DNA from: DATAXP01 sp036272935
Lineage (GTDB): Bacteria; Planctomycetota; Planctomycetia; Pirellulales; PNKZ01
Assembly (NCBI GenBank): GCA_036272935.1
Contig: DATAXP010000003.1
Location: forward strand, 101,795-165,794
Reading direction: 5' to 3'
DNA length: 64,000 nucleotides
Both the position numbers and the translations under genes were made by a program. Every line of letters starts with the position of its first letter. Positions within the stretch are counted from its first letter, which is position 1. Of this stretch, positions 46,101 through 54,659 are shown one piece after another. The notes beneath the pieces were generated by a model. The model ran no database searches. It was not told the origin of the DNA and saw only the letters and a list, made by a program, of their open reading frames with translations.

Positions 46101-47855
46101 CAATGAGCGAGTAGTCAGATCGACGGCAACAACGGCCCCGGCACTCGTCGGACAGACCAGGATCCCGTCGGCATACGAGGGAATCGCGCCGGCAAGGCGG
46201 CGGCTGGCGTCTTCGACGATCGTGCGTTCGACCATCGCCAACTGCTGCGACCACTCGACCGACACCGTTTTGGCGCGCGTTTCGGGATCGACTTTGGGGC
46301 GGAAGGCCAACAAGCGGATTTCCCCTTTGATCTCGGCCAACGTGTAGAGCAGACCCGAGAGCGGCAGCGGCGGGCCGAGGAAAAACGCCCCGGCCAGCTC
46401 CGAACGCTCGTCGGGGCCGGCGCCCGAGAGGTCCCATTCCAGCTTTCCCTCATCGGCGATCGAATACGCCGCCAGGCGATTCTGCGGCCGGCTGGCGGAA
46501 TCGATGAGCACGCGGCCATTCGCGGCGACGGTTTGACGTCCCGACTCGCTCGACATGTCTTCGGTCAGATCCTCGATGCAGAACACCGAGCGGCCGTCGC
46601 TGCTCAACGAGCCGTAGATCGAGTCGTCCCACAGCCGCTCGTCGAGCCAGGTGGCGAACATCGCGTTGGCCGTCGGTTCGGTGTTGCTCGACTCGAGCAC
46701 GGCGCGCACGCTCTCGTCGGTTGGGCCACTCCAGATACGCTTGCCAGTCTTGAAATCGACGGCCACCAGGCCAGCAACCGTGCGCGTGAAGATGTAATCA
46801 TTGACGGCCAACGGATGGATGCTCGGCACCGCCGCGATGCCTTGATCGAGATACGCTTGCTCGATCAACTCGGTGAGCCGTTCGATCCGCGGATCGTTCG
46901 TCAGCGGCACCGCCCAGCGGCGATTCAAGAGCGGCGCTCCGCCGCGGCTAACAGCGTTGCGCGAGGGGTCGCCGCGGAACAACGTCCATTGCTCGGCACC
47001 GGGACTGGAGCCGTGGCGAGCCGGTTCGACAATCTGCTCGAGCCAGGCGAGCGCCTGAATGTCGCGTGCCGTCGGTTTGCGCGTCCACTGTCCGGGCGGC
47101 GTCACGGGGACAGGCGGAATGGGCCCCTCGAATGGCTTGTATTTTCGGCCCGAGATGGTGAATGTGCCCTTGAACTGCTCGATCGCATCGACGGCGTTTT
47201 GCCATTGGCCGGCGCGTGCCCAACACACGGCTAGCTTCAGCGACAGGGCCGGCTCGAACCGCTCGGCGGCTGCCGGCGTTTCCTTGAGCCGTTTGAAACA
47301 GAGCGCCGCCGGCAACGGTCGGCCGCGCTCCATGTGGATCGTGCCCAAAAGCTCGGTGGCCTCGTAGCCGGCGCGGGTATGGAAGAAGCGGCGAGAGACC
47401 TCGGCCAGCCGATCGGCATCGCTTGCCGCGACCGCTTCATCGAGCAGTCGTTGGGCCTCGGCGCCGAACTGCGTTTCGTACGACTCGCGACCCTCGGCCG
47501 GCATCGTGCCCAGCAGCCGCTGGGCTTCGGTCTTCAGGCTATGGTAGACCTGTTGCTGCTGCCCTTTGGGGCGGAAGAAGTAGTCCTCGGGGGCTTCCAG
47601 CAGGCTGCCCAGCAGCCGGACCGCTTCGCCGTACCGCTTCTCGTCGAACAGCTTACTGGCCGTGGCCAGCCGCTGCATCGAGGCCCGGTCGGTCGGGAAG
47701 TAGATCGACTCCTCAAGCAGCGGTTCCGCCGCCCGGGCCGCCGGGATGGTGGGCGTTAGAATCGATACAACCGGTAGTCGGACGTCGGAACCGGCCAAAG
47801 CCAGGGCCAGCGTCGTCCATGCTGCTTGGCGCAATGCCCTCGGACCGCGACCCAT
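43107..47855 (-). CDS. Giant secreted protein with TPR and PQQ-like beta-propeller repeats
   Basis: 1582 residues. A signal peptide is followed by a helical TPR-like region (about 55-270; ASKLFDEKRYGEAVRLLGSLLEAPEDY). Propeller blades of the PQQ/WD type come next (about 290-770; LVAVDFKTGKRIWSG, VVAVDLTTRSLLWGY, LSLLDGKRLWVQPRE, RQYRLTDGKIAWTTPLP), then a second helical TPR block (about 800-1060) and further blades (about 1100-1560; LIAVDTLGNTGKG, AVHPLTGKPLWMRGG, CIDKRTGHVIYNERT). Periplasmic or surface location is expected. PQQ-cofactor residues cannot be judged. It is the first gene of the co-directional run and its promoter should lie in the spacer before HU. Confidence 0.88.
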   Translation of the reverse strand: MGRGPRALRQAAWTTLALALAGSDVRLPVVSILTPTIPAARAAEPLLEESIYFPTDRASMQRLATASKLFDEKRYGEAVRLLGSLLEAPEDYFFRPKGQQQQVYHSLKTEAQRLLGTMPAEGRESYETQFGAEAQRLLDEAVAASDADRLAEVSRRFFHTRAGYEATELLGTIHMERGRPLPAALCFKRLKETPAAAERFEPALSLKLAVCWARAGQWQNAVDAIEQFKGTFTISGRKYKPFEGPIPPVPVTPPGQWTRKPTARDIQALAWLEQIVEPARHGSSPGAEQWTLFRGDPSRNAVSRGGAPLLNRRWAVPLTNDPRIERLTELIEQAYLDQGIAAVPSIHPLAVNDYIFTRTVAGLVAVDFKTGKRIWSGPTDESVRAVLESSNTEPTANAMFATWLDERLWDDSIYGSLSSDGRSVFCIEDLTEDMSSESGRQTVAANGRVLIDSASRPQNRLAAYSIADEGKLEWDLSGAGPDERSELAGAFFLGPPLPLSGLLYTLAEIKGEIRLLAFRPKVDPETRAKTVSVEWSQQLAMVERTIVEDASRRLAGAIPSYADGILVCPTSAGAVVAVDLTTRSLLWGYRYQRGDEMPMRGRAAMMQSVVGAGTENDHWADATVTIADGHVLVTPVEVVQSVAGGAAVPELHCLSLLDGKRLWVQPRETGIYVAAVHDGLVTVVGSSHVRQYRLTDGKIAWTTPLPQASFPSGRGFFNDGQYFLPLTTAEVATIDLKDGRIVARAKSRSGTIPGNLVCYGGEILSQSPANLESFYQLDELRSRVAKTLAEHPGDPAALALRAELVLEAGKLDEALDLLRRSFAARPDPRTRQLLIDCLLEGLRGNFARDRGAVPELEGLVDQPAQRLAALRVLAVGLQESGDVLPAFEAYLKLVDLEPIGSDELERIAEDAPLQVRRDQWVQARLRSLRATAGEQERSAIDAALRRRLDLATEADSTEALRRFVSYFDGQPIAEDAITLLAARVAGVASPLESEQLWRRLAQSDDPQRARPAVASLVRMLKEHRRLDEAGALVERLRQWSDDVCLDGKTGKQLLSDWFPDAADKSAIGRLDGNDWPTGVVNQEPLKSQSAQPTRVFAVDIRGSRGPFFDRSTIEFDQQAQSLAGRDELGRERWRVAIGSERTTYGFNHSVIHTRVDGHLLVASMGLQLIAVDTLGNTGKGAPRILWRQELTELLPNMVRPPAPPRAVNMPWGVRRFIANDASGRPVGATGPVSSQRVCFQRQRQLTAVHPLTGKPLWMRGGIEPGSDVFGDDELLFVAAPNSTNALVVRAIDGHEMGRRTVPVVEQRLAVLGRRVLIWSTVGGRASLKWRDVWSESDVWEKTFSAGSKPWPIEEQAVGVLEPNGHFAVMNLADGARQIDAQLEPEPALTEIFINRTAERDLLITNRPWSDRGGDNVQPFPGSGFGNPLHGNLYGFDRATGKLVFTTPIDGRGLSFHQPAGLPFLLFAAQVYPRQRSMRESQPQVGILCIDKRTGHVIYNERTQGPFTTIEVVGDRQNHQAILRTPRMAVRLTFTAAPWPAGDAQAGKPVEPLTTRAGRVLGRSFQEWLESHAFPIVPPLLGQ

Positions 47856-48326
47856 CCTTCCTCCTCACCGGATGCACTTGAGCCGGCCCGATCCCCGGAG
47901 CACGCTCTAGGCGAATCGTCATAACCGGCGACTGAACAATATCTTATACGAGCTACCAAAGACCAACAAGCAGCCGAGCCCGCGACGGCGATCCACGGGC
48001 CCGGCAATCGCCGGAGCAAGTTTGAGCAACCGAGCAGCGCAAGTGCGTAGCGTGAGCTACGCTTTCGCGTCGAATGCCCCCGGGGGACGAGCCGGTCGAG
48101 CTTCTCGCGACGCGGGAGCAGAGCTAGGCCGATCGTCGCGCACGGGGCACGACGGCAGGGCGCGTGTGGGCAAAAGCACGAGGAATCCCGCAGGTTTTTT
48201 GACGAATTAAGCGTTTTCCTCGGGTTTTTTGCATTGCAATTTCGCCGTTCTCGATTTTAATCATCGCGTCCGATAGCGGACGGACGAGTTTTCCAGCACT
48301 ATTCCCGCAAGGAGGAACGCTCCATT
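47856..48326. other. 471-nt divergent intergenic region before HU
   Basis: It separates the giant PQQ gene (minus) from HU (plus). It must hold both promoters. The AT-rich stretch 48195-48262 has TTGACG (48199) and TTGCAT (48229) as -35-like words but no convincing -10. A strong GCAAGGAGGAA site (about 48306-48317) serves HU. The ORF at 48022-48210 looks non-coding. Nothing else was recognised. Confidence 0.55.
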
Positions 48327-48671
48327 ATGGCAAAGGCCGCAAACGGTACGTCGGCGCCCGCGAAGAAGGCTCCGACCAAGAGCGAGGTGATGAACAACAT
48401 CGCCACCGCGACCAATTTGTCGAAGAAGGAAGTGGCTGCCGTCTTCGATGCCCTGGCTACCGAGATCAAGAAGAGCTTGAGCGCGAAGGGGGCCGGGATC
48501 TTCACCATCCCCGGCGTCGTCAAGATCACCAAGAAGAAGAAGCCCGCCTCGCCGGCCCGCAAGAACGTGCCTAATCCGTTCAAGCCGGGCGAGTTCCGCG
48601 ACATTCCCGCGAAGCCGGCCTCGATGCAGGTCAAAGTTCGCGCGCTGAAGCAATTGAAGGCGATGGTCTAA
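48327..48671 (+). CDS. HU/IHF-family DNA-binding protein
   Basis: 114 residues. The HU fold is evident: SEVMNNIATATNLSKKEVAAVFDALATEIKKSL helices, GAGIFTIPGVVKITKKKKP beta arm base, and the NPFKPGEFRDIPAKPASMQVKVRALKQLK arm and end. An Ala/Lys-rich N-terminal extension of about 16 residues (AKAANGTSAPAKKAPTK) is added before the usual start, resembling histone-like tails. It compacts and bends DNA. A strong AAGGAGG lies about 13 nt before ATG, and a strong terminator follows at 48699, so it is a single-gene, highly expressed unit. Confidence 0.95.
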   Translation: MAKAANGTSAPAKKAPTKSEVMNNIATATNLSKKEVAAVFDALATEIKKSLSAKGAGIFTIPGVVKITKKKKPASPARKNVPNPFKPGEFRDIPAKPASMQVKVRALKQLKAMV

Positions 48672-48698
48672 CCGACCACCTTGTTCGTCGTCCAACGC

Positions 48699-48738
48699 AA
48701 ACCGCTCGGTGGCCGCTGCCCCCGAGCGGTTTTGTTTT
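48699..48738 (+). terminator. Intrinsic terminator of the HU gene
   Basis: The stem AAACCGCTCGG (48699-48709) pairs perfectly with CCGAGCGGTTT (48722-48732), 12-nt loop, followed by the T-rich TTTGTTTT. It begins 27 nt after the HU stop. This is the clearest factor-independent terminator in the window. Confidence 0.88.
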
Positions 48739-48827
48739 GCGCTGACAGAATATTCATACGGACACAGAGGCACGGAGTGGCGTGAGCCGGGATTCTGGCA
48801 AGCCGGGCGCCATGATACGATTCTGGT

Positions 48828-49082
48828 ATGACACCTAAAACCACCGCAGAGCAGCGCGAAGCTCTTCGTCGCCGCGAGCGACAATCTCCAGTTCGCGTCG
48901 AGGATGACGAGACGCACGAGGCCTATTTTCTCGTCGACATGGAAACAATCGAAAGGCTGCGCCATCAGCAAGATTCAGACGCCATCCGCGACGGTCTCGC
49001 CGATGTAGAAGCAGGACGCGTGTCCCCGCTTGACGAGGCGTTCGAGCGCATTCGAGCGAAGCTTGGCCTGCCGCCCGAGTGA
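48828..49082 (+). CDS. Probable antitoxin of a type II toxin-antitoxin pair
   Basis: 84 residues: a charged N-terminus (TTAEQREALRRRERQSPVRVEDDETHEAYFLVDMETIERL) and a helix-rich C-terminus (DSDAIRDGLADVEAGRVSPLDEAFERIRAKLGLPPE). The DGLADVEAGRVxPLDEAFERIRAK end is typical of short antitoxins encoded before RelE/ParE toxins. Its TGA overlaps the toxin start (TGATG). Upstream at 48761-48780 is a half-copy of the octad repeat seen in the FabZ-FabI spacer. With a broken toxin the antitoxin would have no active partner. Confidence 0.78.
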   Translation: MTPKTTAEQREALRRRERQSPVRVEDDETHEAYFLVDMETIERLRHQQDSDAIRDGLADVEAGRVSPLDEAFERIRAKLGLPPE

Positions 49083-49410
49083 TGGTCTACACCGTTGCCA
49101 TCACGGAGCGGGCGGAACGCGACATGGAACGAATCGCACGATGGTGGGCTGCCGAGCGGTCGCCAGAGCAGGCGTCGCGGTGGCTCAGCGGCTTACGAAC
49201 GAAGATTGCGATCGCTGTCGAAGGTCGCCGCAACGGTTTCCACTCGTCCGAGAGCACGAGAAGCTCGGCCATCAACTTCGTGAGTTGCGGTTGGGCCTTG
49301 GTCGTCGGCCCACACACCGCGCAATCTTTCTCGTCCGAACCGGTTTGGTCCTCGTTCTGACCGTGCGGCATTTGGCCCAAGATGAGCTTACGCCGGACGA
49401 CTTACGCTGA
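49082..49410 (+). pseudogene. RelE/ParE-type toxin gene interrupted by a frameshift
   Basis: The first frame from ATG 49082 gives VYTVAITERAERDMERIARWW and SRWLSGLRTKIAIAVEG, a RelE/ParE start. The expected second half (RFPLVREHEKLGHQLRELRLG, then RAIFLVRTGLVLVLTVRHLAQDEL) is in another frame that ends at 49410. The switch falls near 49225, at GTCGAAGGTCGCCG, where one missing base would restore a single ORF. Either the toxin is dead or the read has an error. As it stands, the first frame runs on to a stop at 49360 with unrelated residues. Confidence 0.75.
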
Positions 49411-49435
49411 ACTCGCGAACTCGCACCGATGCAAA

Positions 49436-51133
49436 TCACTCCACGTCGCGGCCTTCGATGACGTCGAGCATCGGCGGTAGCGCGCGCGTCGGCTGCATCG
49501 CACCAGAGTCGAGGCGGCGAAAATAGTCGCGCATCGCGGCAATCGCCCGCGGCGACATGAACAGTACCACCGGCGCGTTGACGAACAACATCAGGCCCGC
49601 GCCCAGGTCGGCCAGGTTTCCCAGGTGGGCGTCGGTCGTAATGAACCCGGGCAACGTGGCGACAACGCCAAGCACGCAGAACAACAGTTTGTAGGCGACT
49701 ACGGCTCGCGTGCCGAGTAGATATACGGTGGCTTGCTCGCCGTAGTAGCTCCACGAGATCATCGTCGAGATTGCGAACAGCCAACAAGTTAGCGTCACCA
49801 GCCATTTACCCAGCCCCGGCACCGCACGGTCGAAGGCATGGCCCGTGAGCGCCGCCCCGGTGTAGTCGCGGTACAGGCTGTGATCGACCATCGCCGCCCC
49901 GTTGGGCATCACTGTTTCCCAGCGGATGACGAGCTCCTCGCCCGGGTGAAGCAGCTTCTCGATGCTGCCGCGAATCTTCACGCGCTGGCCGTCGGCAAGC
50001 GCGGCAATCATGAATACATGCTGGTTGGGCTCGAGCACCTCGTCGGGCGAGTTCGGCTCGAAATGGGCAACTTCCGAATGGATGCCCGGCGTTCCGGAAA
50101 ACTCGCCGATCGGCCCACGGTTCCATGTTTCGGTGCCCAGAATCACCAGCGCCGTCAGCGTACAGACCAGGCAGGTGTCGATGAACGGTTCCAGGCCGGC
50201 GACGATCCCTTCGCGCACCGGCTCGCTGGTCTTTGCCGCGGAATGAGCGATCGGGCTCGTCCCCTGCCCTGCCTCGTTCGAGAACAGCGCGCGGCGCAGC
50301 CCGGTGGTGATGCCGAACCACAGGCTCGCGCCAAGGAACGCGCCTTGGGCCTCGGTGGGACTGAACGCATCGCGTACGATGCCGGCTAGCAGCGCGGGGA
50401 TATTCGCCGCCTCAAGCACCAGCACCGAGATCCCCGCGAGCAGGTACAGGCCGCACATCATCGGCACCAAAATCCCGGTCACGTCACCGATGCGGCGAAT
50501 ACCGCCGATGATCACCAGGCCGGTGAGCACCGCCATCACCGTGCCGGTTAGGACCTGCGGCACGCCGAAATAAGCGCGCGTGATGTTCGCCACATTCCAC
50601 GACTGAAACATGTTGCCGCTGGTGATGATCGTCAGCAGCAACGCCAGGCAGAAGATCGCGGCGATGATGCGGGCGATCGTGTCGCGCGGGCCGCGACGCT
50701 CGGGGGCCAGCCCATTGCGGGCGATCCACATGGTGCCGCCGCGCGGGTTGTCGGGATCGCTGGTGTCGCGGTACATCATGGCCAGCGTCACCTCGACCGC
50801 CTTGATGGCCATGCCGAAAATGCCGGTCACCCACATCCAGAACAGCGCGCCGGGACCGCCGAGGCTAATGGCCAGCGCCACCCCGGCAATGTTCCCCAGG
50901 CCAACGGTCCCGGAAAGGGCGGTCGAGAGGGCTTGAAAGTGATTGATCGCCCCCGGATCGTGGCGCTCATCGTACTTGCCGCGCACCAGGGCGATGCCAT
51001 GCGTCAGCGACCGCCACTGCACGAACTTAGTCCAGACCGAGAAGAGCAACCCAAGTGCCAACAGCAGACCGAACGTATGCGTCCCCCAGAGCACTTGGAC
51101 GACGCGGTCGATGACGAGATTGAGCAAGGACAT
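49436..51133 (-). CDS. Sodium:alanine symporter (AGCS) family protein with an extra loop domain
   Basis: 565 residues. Family markers are GTVGLGNIAGVALAI near 75, GGPGALFWMWVTGIFGMAIK near 92 and NEAGQGTSPIAHSAAKTSEPVREG near 286. About ten hydrophobic helices are visible. The protein is roughly 80-100 residues longer than usual AGCS members because of a soluble insert at about 338-425 (SEVAHFEPNSPDEVLEPN ... VIRWETVMPNGAAMVDHSL) between two helices. It imports alanine or glycine with Na+. ATG 51133 (MSLLNLVIDRVVQVLWG) is preferred over 51202. Confidence 0.9.
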   Translation of the reverse strand: MSLLNLVIDRVVQVLWGTHTFGLLLALGLLFSVWTKFVQWRSLTHGIALVRGKYDERHDPGAINHFQALSTALSGTVGLGNIAGVALAISLGGPGALFWMWVTGIFGMAIKAVEVTLAMMYRDTSDPDNPRGGTMWIARNGLAPERRGPRDTIARIIAAIFCLALLLTIITSGNMFQSWNVANITRAYFGVPQVLTGTVMAVLTGLVIIGGIRRIGDVTGILVPMMCGLYLLAGISVLVLEAANIPALLAGIVRDAFSPTEAQGAFLGASLWFGITTGLRRALFSNEAGQGTSPIAHSAAKTSEPVREGIVAGLEPFIDTCLVCTLTALVILGTETWNRGPIGEFSGTPGIHSEVAHFEPNSPDEVLEPNQHVFMIAALADGQRVKIRGSIEKLLHPGEELVIRWETVMPNGAAMVDHSLYRDYTGAALTGHAFDRAVPGLGKWLVTLTCWLFAISTMISWSYYGEQATVYLLGTRAVVAYKLLFCVLGVVATLPGFITTDAHLGNLADLGAGLMLFVNAPVVLFMSPRAIAAMRDYFRRLDSGAMQPTRALPPMLDVIEGRDVE

Positions 51134-51211
51134 GCGCGAAAACTCGAAAAACCGTAAGCCGAACGCGGTCTCGTGCTCAGCGACGGTCCGTTTTCGGCTC
51201 AACGACGTCCG

Positions 51212-51475
51212 TCACTCGTCTTCCTCGTCCTCCTCCTCGTGTTCGACGCGGTCGATAATCTGCTCCTCGTAGGCGGCAATGATTTCCAGAGCCTTGGCCT
51301 GGTCGCGGCGGTGAACCAGAATCTCGGGGCCCATAATATCGAGCCCCGGCAGCGGCACGTTCTCGTCGGTCACCTTGGCGGCGATCCCCTCCTCGTCGAG
51401 CAAATTGGCCACCAGGTGCCCCTCGGTCGTGTCAGCCGCTCGGTAGACCGTTACAAGTTCTTCAGGATCGGCCAT
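51212..51475 (-). CDS. DUF2007 small protein (putative signal-transducing)
   Basis: 87 residues. VTVYRAADTTEGHLVANLLDEEGIAAKVTDE and PEILVHRRDQAKALEIIAAYE give the ferredoxin-like DUF2007 fold, followed by an acidic tail (HEEEDEEDE). Family members are suggested to bind or signal but none is well defined. It is 78 nt upstream of the symporter gene on the same strand, and divergent from sucA. Confidence 0.85.
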   Translation of the reverse strand: MADPEELVTVYRAADTTEGHLVANLLDEEGIAAKVTDENVPLPGLDIMGPEILVHRRDQAKALEIIAAYEEQIIDRVEHEEEDEEDE

Positions 51476-51608
51476 TGCGGCCCTCTCGACTGATTAGGCA
51501 ATATGAACGATTCTCTCGGTGCGCCCGAGCGACGCCGAGCATCCGTTTCCGGCCCAAAGCATACTCGGACCGCCGACCGATGAGTAGGGATAACCTTGCC
51601 TGCCGGGG

Positions 51609-51637
51609 TTCATCGATCCGGCAAGTCGGGGTAAAAT
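51609..51637 (+). promoter_or_regulatory. Possible promoter of the sucA-sucB-lpd operon
   Basis: TAAAAT (51632-51637) is 5 of 6 to the -10 consensus; the best -35 at 17 nt spacing is TTCATC (51609-51614), only 3 of 6. The distance to the sucA ATG is about 88 nt. Tentative. Confidence 0.28.
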
Positions 51638-51724
51638 AGGCGGCCGATTCGTATTGCGCCGCGTCGACTCGCCTGTCGGCCCGCATGCCAACGTCGATCG
51701 TTGCCACAGAGGGCAGCACCGCCT

Positions 51725-54559
51725 ATGGAAGAGACCGACGAACAAATCAATAGCCTTAGCCTCGGCTTCGTCGAAGGACTGTATGCCGACTTTTTGAAAA
51801 ATCCCGATGCGGTGTCGCCCGAATGGCGCGACTACTTCCGCGAACTCGGCGACGGTGCCGATACGCAGTCGCCGGGGCTCGGTCCGACATTCCGTCCGTC
51901 GAGCCTGTTCAATCCACCGCCGCTCGACAACGGCACGTCGCGCAATGGCCACGAATTGGAGCGTGGTGGCGCGGCCGTCGGCACGGCCAGCGAGCTGAGC
52001 GTCGCCCATCGACAGGACCGCGTCGATCAGTTGATCCGCGCCTATCGGGTGCGGGGGCACATGATTGCCGAGCTCGATCCGCTGGGCCGCCCGCGTCCCG
52101 TGCCGCCGGAACTGTCGCTTGAGTTCTACGGCCTGACCGACGCCGACCTCGATCATCCGTTCTCGACGCAAACGCTGTACGGGCCCGATACGCTCTCGCT
52201 GCGCGGTATTCTGAAGCGGCTGCGCAACACCTACTGCCGCTCGATCGGTGCGCAGTTCATGCACATCGACGATCTGCGGATGCGCACTTGGCTGCAAACC
52301 CGCATGGAGGCGACCGAGAACCGGCTAGAGTTGTCGCGGCCCGATCAGTTGCGAATCTTCACGCGGCTCACCGATGCGGTGATCTTCGAAGAGTTCATTC
52401 AGAAGAAGTACGTCGGCGCGAAGAGCTTTTCGCTCGAAGGGGCCGAAAGCCTCATTCCGCTGTTGGACCTCGCGATCGAAAAGGCCGGCGAGCAGCACGT
52501 CGCCGAGATCGTGCTGGGGATGGCCCATCGCGGCCGGCTGAACGTGCTCGCCAACATCATGGGCAAAAGCCCACGCCTTATTTTCCGCGAGTTCGACGAC
52601 CGCGCCGTCGAGCTGCAAGCCGGCGGCGACGTGAAATACCACCTGGGCCACAGCACCGACTGGACGAGTCTCAGCGGCCAGAAGATCCACCTCTCGCTCG
52701 CGTTCAATCCCAGCCACCTGGAGTTCGTCAACCCGGTGGTGCTGGGGCGGATGCGCGCGAAGATGGATCGCAACGAAGACCGGCCGCGCCGCAGCGGGCT
52801 GGCGATTTTGATCCACGGCGACGCGGCCTTCGCCGGCGAAGGCGTCACCCAAGAAACGCTGAACCTCAGCGGACTGGTGGCTTACACCGTCGGCGGCACG
52901 ATTCACATCGTGGTCAACAACCAGATCGGCTTCACCACGCCGCCGGCCGAGGGACGCTGCACCACCTACGCCACCGACGTGGCCAAGATGCTGCAAAGCC
53001 CGATCTTCCACGTCAACGGCGAAAACCCCGAGGCGGTGGCCCAGGTGGTTCGCCTGGCGCTCGACTTCCGGCAGGAATTCCAGCGCGACGTCGTGATCGA
53101 CATGTATTGCTACCGCCTGCGCGGCCACAACGAAGGCGACGAGCCGTCGTTCACCCAGCCGCTGCTGTACCAGGCGATCGAGAAGCACAAATCTACCCGC
53201 GAAGGCTACCTCGACCATCTGCTGGCGATGGGCGGCATGACGCGTGAAGAGGCCGATAAGATTGCCGCTCGCCGCCGCGAGGTGCTCGAGCAAGAACTGT
53301 CGGTGGCACGCAGCGAAGGCTTCAAACCCCGCACCGATCTGTTCCCGAATCCCTGGATGCCGTACCTGGGCGGTGCCGACAGCTCGGTCGACGACGTAGC
53401 CACCGGCGTCGATCGCCAGCGGTTGGCGACGCTGCTCGAAGCACAATCGAAGGTGCCCGACGATTTTCATGCGCACGTGAAGATCGAGCGCATCCTGAAA
53501 GCTCGTCAGGAAATGGCCGAAGGCAAAAAGCCGCTCGATTGGTCAGCCGGCGAGATGCTGGCGCTGGCTACGATCGCCGTCGAAGGTTTCCGCGTCCGCC
53601 TCTCGGGTCAGGACGCCGCTCGCGGCACGTTCAGCCACCGGCATGCCGTGCTGCACGACATCCGTGATGGCCACACCTATCAGCCGCTACAAAACCTGGG
53701 TGTCACGCAGGCGCCGATCGAAATCTACAATAGCCCGCTTTCGGAGATCGGCGTGTTGGGCTTTGAGTACGGCTACAGCCTCGACTATCCCGATGCACTG
53801 GTGGCCTGGGAGGCACAGTTTGGCGACTTCGTAAACGTGGCCCAGGTGATCATCGATCAGTTCATCGTCAGCGCCGAGGAAAAATGGCGGCGACTCAGCG
53901 GCCTGACGATGTTGCTGCCGCATGGCATGGAGGGTATGGGCCCCGAGCACTCGAGCGCCCGGCTCGAACGCTTTTTGGACCTGTTCGCAAATGACAATTT
54001 CCAGGTGGCGTACCCGTCCAGCCCGGCGCAGATATTCCACCTGTTGCGTCGGCAGGTGCTGCGCGAGCTGCGCAAGCCGCTGATCGTGATGACCCCCAAG
54101 GGGCTGCTGCGCAATCCCGATTGCGTGTCGAGCCTCGACGACCTGGCCAGCGGCGGCTTCCAGCGCGTGATTGCCGACCTCGGCGATCCGAAGAAGGTGT
54201 CGCGCGTGCTGCTGTGCACGGGCAAGATTTACTACGAGCTCGCCGCCGAGCGAAAAGCCAATGGCCGCGCGGATGTCGCCATTGTCCGCGTCGAGCAGCT
54301 CGCGCCGATTCCCGCCGAGCAGCTGCGCGCAGCGCTGGCGGCGTATCCCGACGACACGCCGGTGTTCTGGGTTCAGGAAGAGCCCGAGAACATGGGTGCC
54401 TGGCGGTTCCTGCAGGTGAACCTGGGCGAGAAGCTCTTCGATCGTCTTCCGCTCACCGGCATCTGCCGTAAGGCGTCGGCCAGCCCCGCCACCGGCTCGC
54501 ACACGGTCCACAAGCGCGAGCAGCGTGAGTTGCTCACCAAGGCGTTCGGCGGCGTGTGA
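51725..54559 (+). CDS. sucA: 2-oxoglutarate dehydrogenase E1 component
   Basis: 944 residues, normal for SucA. It decarboxylates 2-oxoglutarate with thiamine diphosphate in the TCA cycle. Blocks: N-terminal SLGFVEGLYADFLKNPDAVSPEW (E2-binding region), FSLEGAESLIPLLD, GMAHRGRLNVLANIMGK, HGDAAFAGEGVTQETLNLSGL, VVNNQIGFTT, RLRGHNEGDEPSFTQPLLY, and C-terminal RGTFSHRHAVLHD and LLPHGMEGMGPEHSSARLERFL. ATG 51725 is chosen by homology; a TTG frame start at 51701 adds unlike residues. First gene of sucA-sucB-lpd; the next start is exactly 100 nt after its stop. Confidence 0.97.
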   Translation: MEETDEQINSLSLGFVEGLYADFLKNPDAVSPEWRDYFRELGDGADTQSPGLGPTFRPSSLFNPPPLDNGTSRNGHELERGGAAVGTASELSVAHRQDRVDQLIRAYRVRGHMIAELDPLGRPRPVPPELSLEFYGLTDADLDHPFSTQTLYGPDTLSLRGILKRLRNTYCRSIGAQFMHIDDLRMRTWLQTRMEATENRLELSRPDQLRIFTRLTDAVIFEEFIQKKYVGAKSFSLEGAESLIPLLDLAIEKAGEQHVAEIVLGMAHRGRLNVLANIMGKSPRLIFREFDDRAVELQAGGDVKYHLGHSTDWTSLSGQKIHLSLAFNPSHLEFVNPVVLGRMRAKMDRNEDRPRRSGLAILIHGDAAFAGEGVTQETLNLSGLVAYTVGGTIHIVVNNQIGFTTPPAEGRCTTYATDVAKMLQSPIFHVNGENPEAVAQVVRLALDFRQEFQRDVVIDMYCYRLRGHNEGDEPSFTQPLLYQAIEKHKSTREGYLDHLLAMGGMTREEADKIAARRREVLEQELSVARSEGFKPRTDLFPNPWMPYLGGADSSVDDVATGVDRQRLATLLEAQSKVPDDFHAHVKIERILKARQEMAEGKKPLDWSAGEMLALATIAVEGFRVRLSGQDAARGTFSHRHAVLHDIRDGHTYQPLQNLGVTQAPIEIYNSPLSEIGVLGFEYGYSLDYPDALVAWEAQFGDFVNVAQVIIDQFIVSAEEKWRRLSGLTMLLPHGMEGMGPEHSSARLERFLDLFANDNFQVAYPSSPAQIFHLLRRQVLRELRKPLIVMTPKGLLRNPDCVSSLDDLASGGFQRVIADLGDPKKVSRVLLCTGKIYYELAAERKANGRADVAIVRVEQLAPIPAEQLRAALAAYPDDTPVFWVQEEPENMGAWRFLQVNLGEKLFDRLPLTGICRKASASPATGSHTVHKREQRELLTKAFGGV

Positions 54560-54659
54560 CACGCGAGACTGAGGACTTGGGGCCAGGGCCTGGGCCGAAG
54601 CACTCGTCGCCAGTACACTGCCATTTCCCTATAGCCCCTAGTCCCGAGCCCCAGCCCCC
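54560..54659. repeat. Heptad-periodic hairpin spacer between sucA and sucB (100 nt)
   Basis: The whole 100-nt gap parses as fourteen 7-nt units plus 2 nt. The 5' half has GACTGAG, GACTTGG, GGCCAGG, GCCTGGG and the 3' half TATAGCC, CCTAGTC, CCGAGCC, CCAGCCC. The two halves are complementary, giving a hairpin that ends directly at the sucB ATG without a standard ribosome binding site. Confidence 0.88.

Noticed and set aside
48022..48210. 62-residue plus-strand ORF upstream of HU
   Set aside because: Composition is Arg/Gly/Ser-rich as expected from random high-GC DNA, there is no ribosome binding site, and it lies where the HU promoter should be.
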